From the NCBI GenBank assembly GCA_947168785.1, contig CAMVNL010000112.1, forward strand, positions 1 to 7,008: a stretch of 7,008 bases of DNA, given 5' to 3'. This stretch comes from an uncultured Clostridia bacterium. GTDB taxonomy: Bacteria; Bacillota; Clostridia; Oscillospirales; Acutalibacteraceae. How positions within the stretch are numbered: the stretch's first letter is position 1; each line of letters starts with the position of its first letter. Made by a program: the position numbers and the translations under genes. The notes below the pieces were generated by a model. That model made no database searches, was not told the origin of the DNA, and saw nothing but the letters and a program-made list of their open reading frames with translations. Below, in pieces: positions 6,240-7,008 of the stretch.

Positions 6240-6854
6240 CTATTCCTCCCCGTACAGCAGGGTAAAGCTCTCGTAGTGGTCTTCCGTATAGTAGATCAGC
6301 CCGTCGTTGGAGAACACGATCCGTTTCGCCCCGCGTTTTTTCGCCCCGAGGGTGTCGATGTCGCATTCCGTGTAAAACCGTCCCGGCGCTTCGGGCAGTT
6401 GCCCTTCATAGTTGCCGAAGCGGTCGCCTCCGATGACTTTGCCGGGGGCGTATTTTTCCAGACTGCCGCTGCTCCATCCCAGCTTTTTCGCTTCCTTTTT
6501 GGTGATGAAGTTGCCGGGCAGATGGCCGTAGGTGTGAAGATACAGCGCCACTTCGTCTTTGGAATAATACCAGCCGTCCTCGTCGATGGCGGGCTGTGCC
6601 TGCGTTTCCGTCTCCGCTTCGGTCGGCGCTTCCGTTTCTTCCGCCGGTTCCTCCGCCGTTTCCTCCGGCGGGGAATTGGCGTGAACGTCCGTGGGCGTTT
6701 CATCCGTCGGTTCGTCGGAAACCACAACGAGGTCAACGCCGTTGTCCTCTGCGTCCGGCGCGGCGGGATCGTTCGTCACCGGCGGCGCGCAGGCCGTGAA
6801 CAGCAGCGTCAGCGACAGAACCAGCGCCAGCAGTATGGCGGTGATGCGTTTCAT
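6240..6854 (-). CDS. Barnase-like secreted ribonuclease, predicted lipoprotein
   Basis: A 204-residue protein. Residues 1-21 form a hydrophobic signal and C22 in LLFTAC is a probable lipobox cysteine, so it should be exported and lipid-anchored. Residues 23-93 are a disordered linker rich in Glu, Pro, Thr and Ala. Residues 98-204 match Bacillus barnase almost end to end: EVALYLHTYGHLPGNFITKKEA, then the APGKVIGGDRFGNYEG and DHYESF segments. All catalytic positions are kept: K119, E163, R174, R178 and H193 correspond to barnase K27, E73, R83, R87 and H102. It should therefore cleave single-stranded RNA with guanine preference, leaving 2',3'-cyclic phosphate intermediates. The start at 6854 is chosen because the GGGGAGG site at 6865-6871 lies 10 nt before it; the alternative ATG at 6863 is only 1 nt from that site and would add MID. 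The barstar-like inhibitor follows after 1 nt. It may serve as an antibacterial toxin or for scavenging RNA. Confidence 0.93.
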   Translation of the reverse strand: MKRITAILLALVLSLTLLFTACAPPVTNDPAAPDAEDNGVDLVVVSDEPTDETPTDVHANSPPEETAEEPAEETEAPTEAETETQAQPAIDEDGWYYSKDEVALYLHTYGHLPGNFITKKEAKKLGWSSGSLEKYAPGKVIGGDRFGNYEGQLPEAPGRFYTECDIDTLGAKKRGAKRIVFSNDGLIYYTEDHYESFTLLYGEE

Positions 6855-6864
6855 ATCGATCATA

Positions 6865-6871
6865 CCTCCCC
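6865..6871 (-). promoter_or_regulatory. Ribosome site deciding the ribonuclease start
   Basis: GGGGAGG on the minus strand lies 1 nt from the ATG at 6863 but 10 nt from the in-frame ATG at 6854. The first spacing is too short for normal initiation, so the second start is preferred. It also yields a cleaner signal peptide beginning MKR. Confidence 0.65.
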
Positions 6872-6896
6872 ATGCGGGATTGCATACTCATGCAGC

Positions 6897-6913
6897 ACGG
6901 CGCCTTGCGCCGT
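6897..6913. repeat. Perfect inverted repeat at the ribonuclease promoter
   Basis: ACGGCGC (6897-6903) and GCGCCGT (6907-6913) are perfect 7-bp arms around a 3-nt centre. The repeat touches the candidate -10 box and covers the predicted transcription start near 6906, the position of many repressor operators. As RNA it could instead form a GC-rich 5'-end hairpin. A shorter repeat, TGCAT and ATGCA around four bases, lies next to it at 6881-6894. Confidence 0.5.
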
Positions 6914-6941
6914 TAATACCGGAATGAACCACATTTGAAAA
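6913..6941 (-). promoter_or_regulatory. Candidate promoter of the ribonuclease-barstar-oxidoreductase operon
   Basis: On the minus strand, TTTTCA (6941-6936) and TATTAA (6918-6913) are separated by 17 bp. Each hexamer matches the sigma-A consensus at four of six positions, in the AT-rich end of the window. The leader would be about 52 nt. Other AT-rich stretches further out (6942-7008) could also contain the true promoter; beyond that, nothing recognisable is seen to the window end. Confidence 0.4.
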
Positions 6942-7008
6942 TCTTTTATGATACGATGTTCGGCGATTATTAATGCGGTAATTAAATAATTGGAAGTAAG
7001 AAACATCG

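Noticed and set aside
6603..6700. Repetitive TCC/GCC-rich tract that looks like a tandem repeat
   Set aside because: It is the coding sequence of the Glu/Pro/Thr/Ala linker of the ribonuclease. The units are irregular and do not form a true tandem array.
6171..6938. Plus-strand open frame of 255 codons opposite the ribonuclease gene
   Set aside because: Its Phe/Arg-rich stretch is the reverse of the acidic linker. The barnase-like reading on the other strand is unambiguous.

Overview
The window is a GC-rich stretch with six complete genes and no RNA gene, insertion sequence or CRISPR array. A dockerin protein, a glycyl-radical enzyme, an oxygen-sensitive iron-sulfur oxidoreductase, purine-rich Shine-Dalgarno sites (GGGGAGG type) and sigma-A-like promoters all suggest a strictly anaerobic Clostridia member, probably a gut or rumen Oscillospirales/Ruminococcaceae-type bacterium. 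That placement is inference from gene content and style; there is no phylogenetic marker here.

Left part (1-1864): a minus-strand gene for a 518-residue cytoplasmic protein of the DUF3863/DUF3864 type (deacetylase or glycosidase-like fold, function unknown) is followed by a 304-bp divergent control region. This region holds a near-consensus promoter for each direction, an inverted repeat next to the right-hand -35 box, and a strong stem-loop in the leader of the next gene.

Middle (1865-4830): a small secreted dockerin protein with cysteine-rich surface modules is followed, after a probable intrinsic terminator, by a 726-residue glycyl-radical enzyme of the pyruvate formate-lyase superfamily. 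The enzyme has an intact glycyl-radical loop but an unusual Cys-x-Gln at the predicted active site, and no activating enzyme lies beside it. A convergent, bidirectional terminator hairpin closes this side.

Right part (4827-7008), all on the minus strand: a three-gene unit read in the order barnase-like ribonuclease (predicted lipoprotein with an acidic tether), barstar-like inhibitor, and an aldo/keto-reductase-fold protein with two [4Fe-4S] clusters. The spacing is extremely tight: 1 nt between ribonuclease stop and inhibitor start, and an ATGA overlap between inhibitor and oxidoreductase. The first two form a recognisable toxin/immunity (or secreted nuclease/self-protection) pair. The third looks translationally coupled to them, and its reductase-fold domain lacks two of the four usual catalytic residues. 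Upstream is a candidate promoter with a perfect inverted repeat at the predicted transcription start.

The most unusual points are the coupling of the barnase/barstar pair to a catalytically atypical Fe-S aldo/keto reductase, and the Cys-x-Gln glycyl-radical enzyme.
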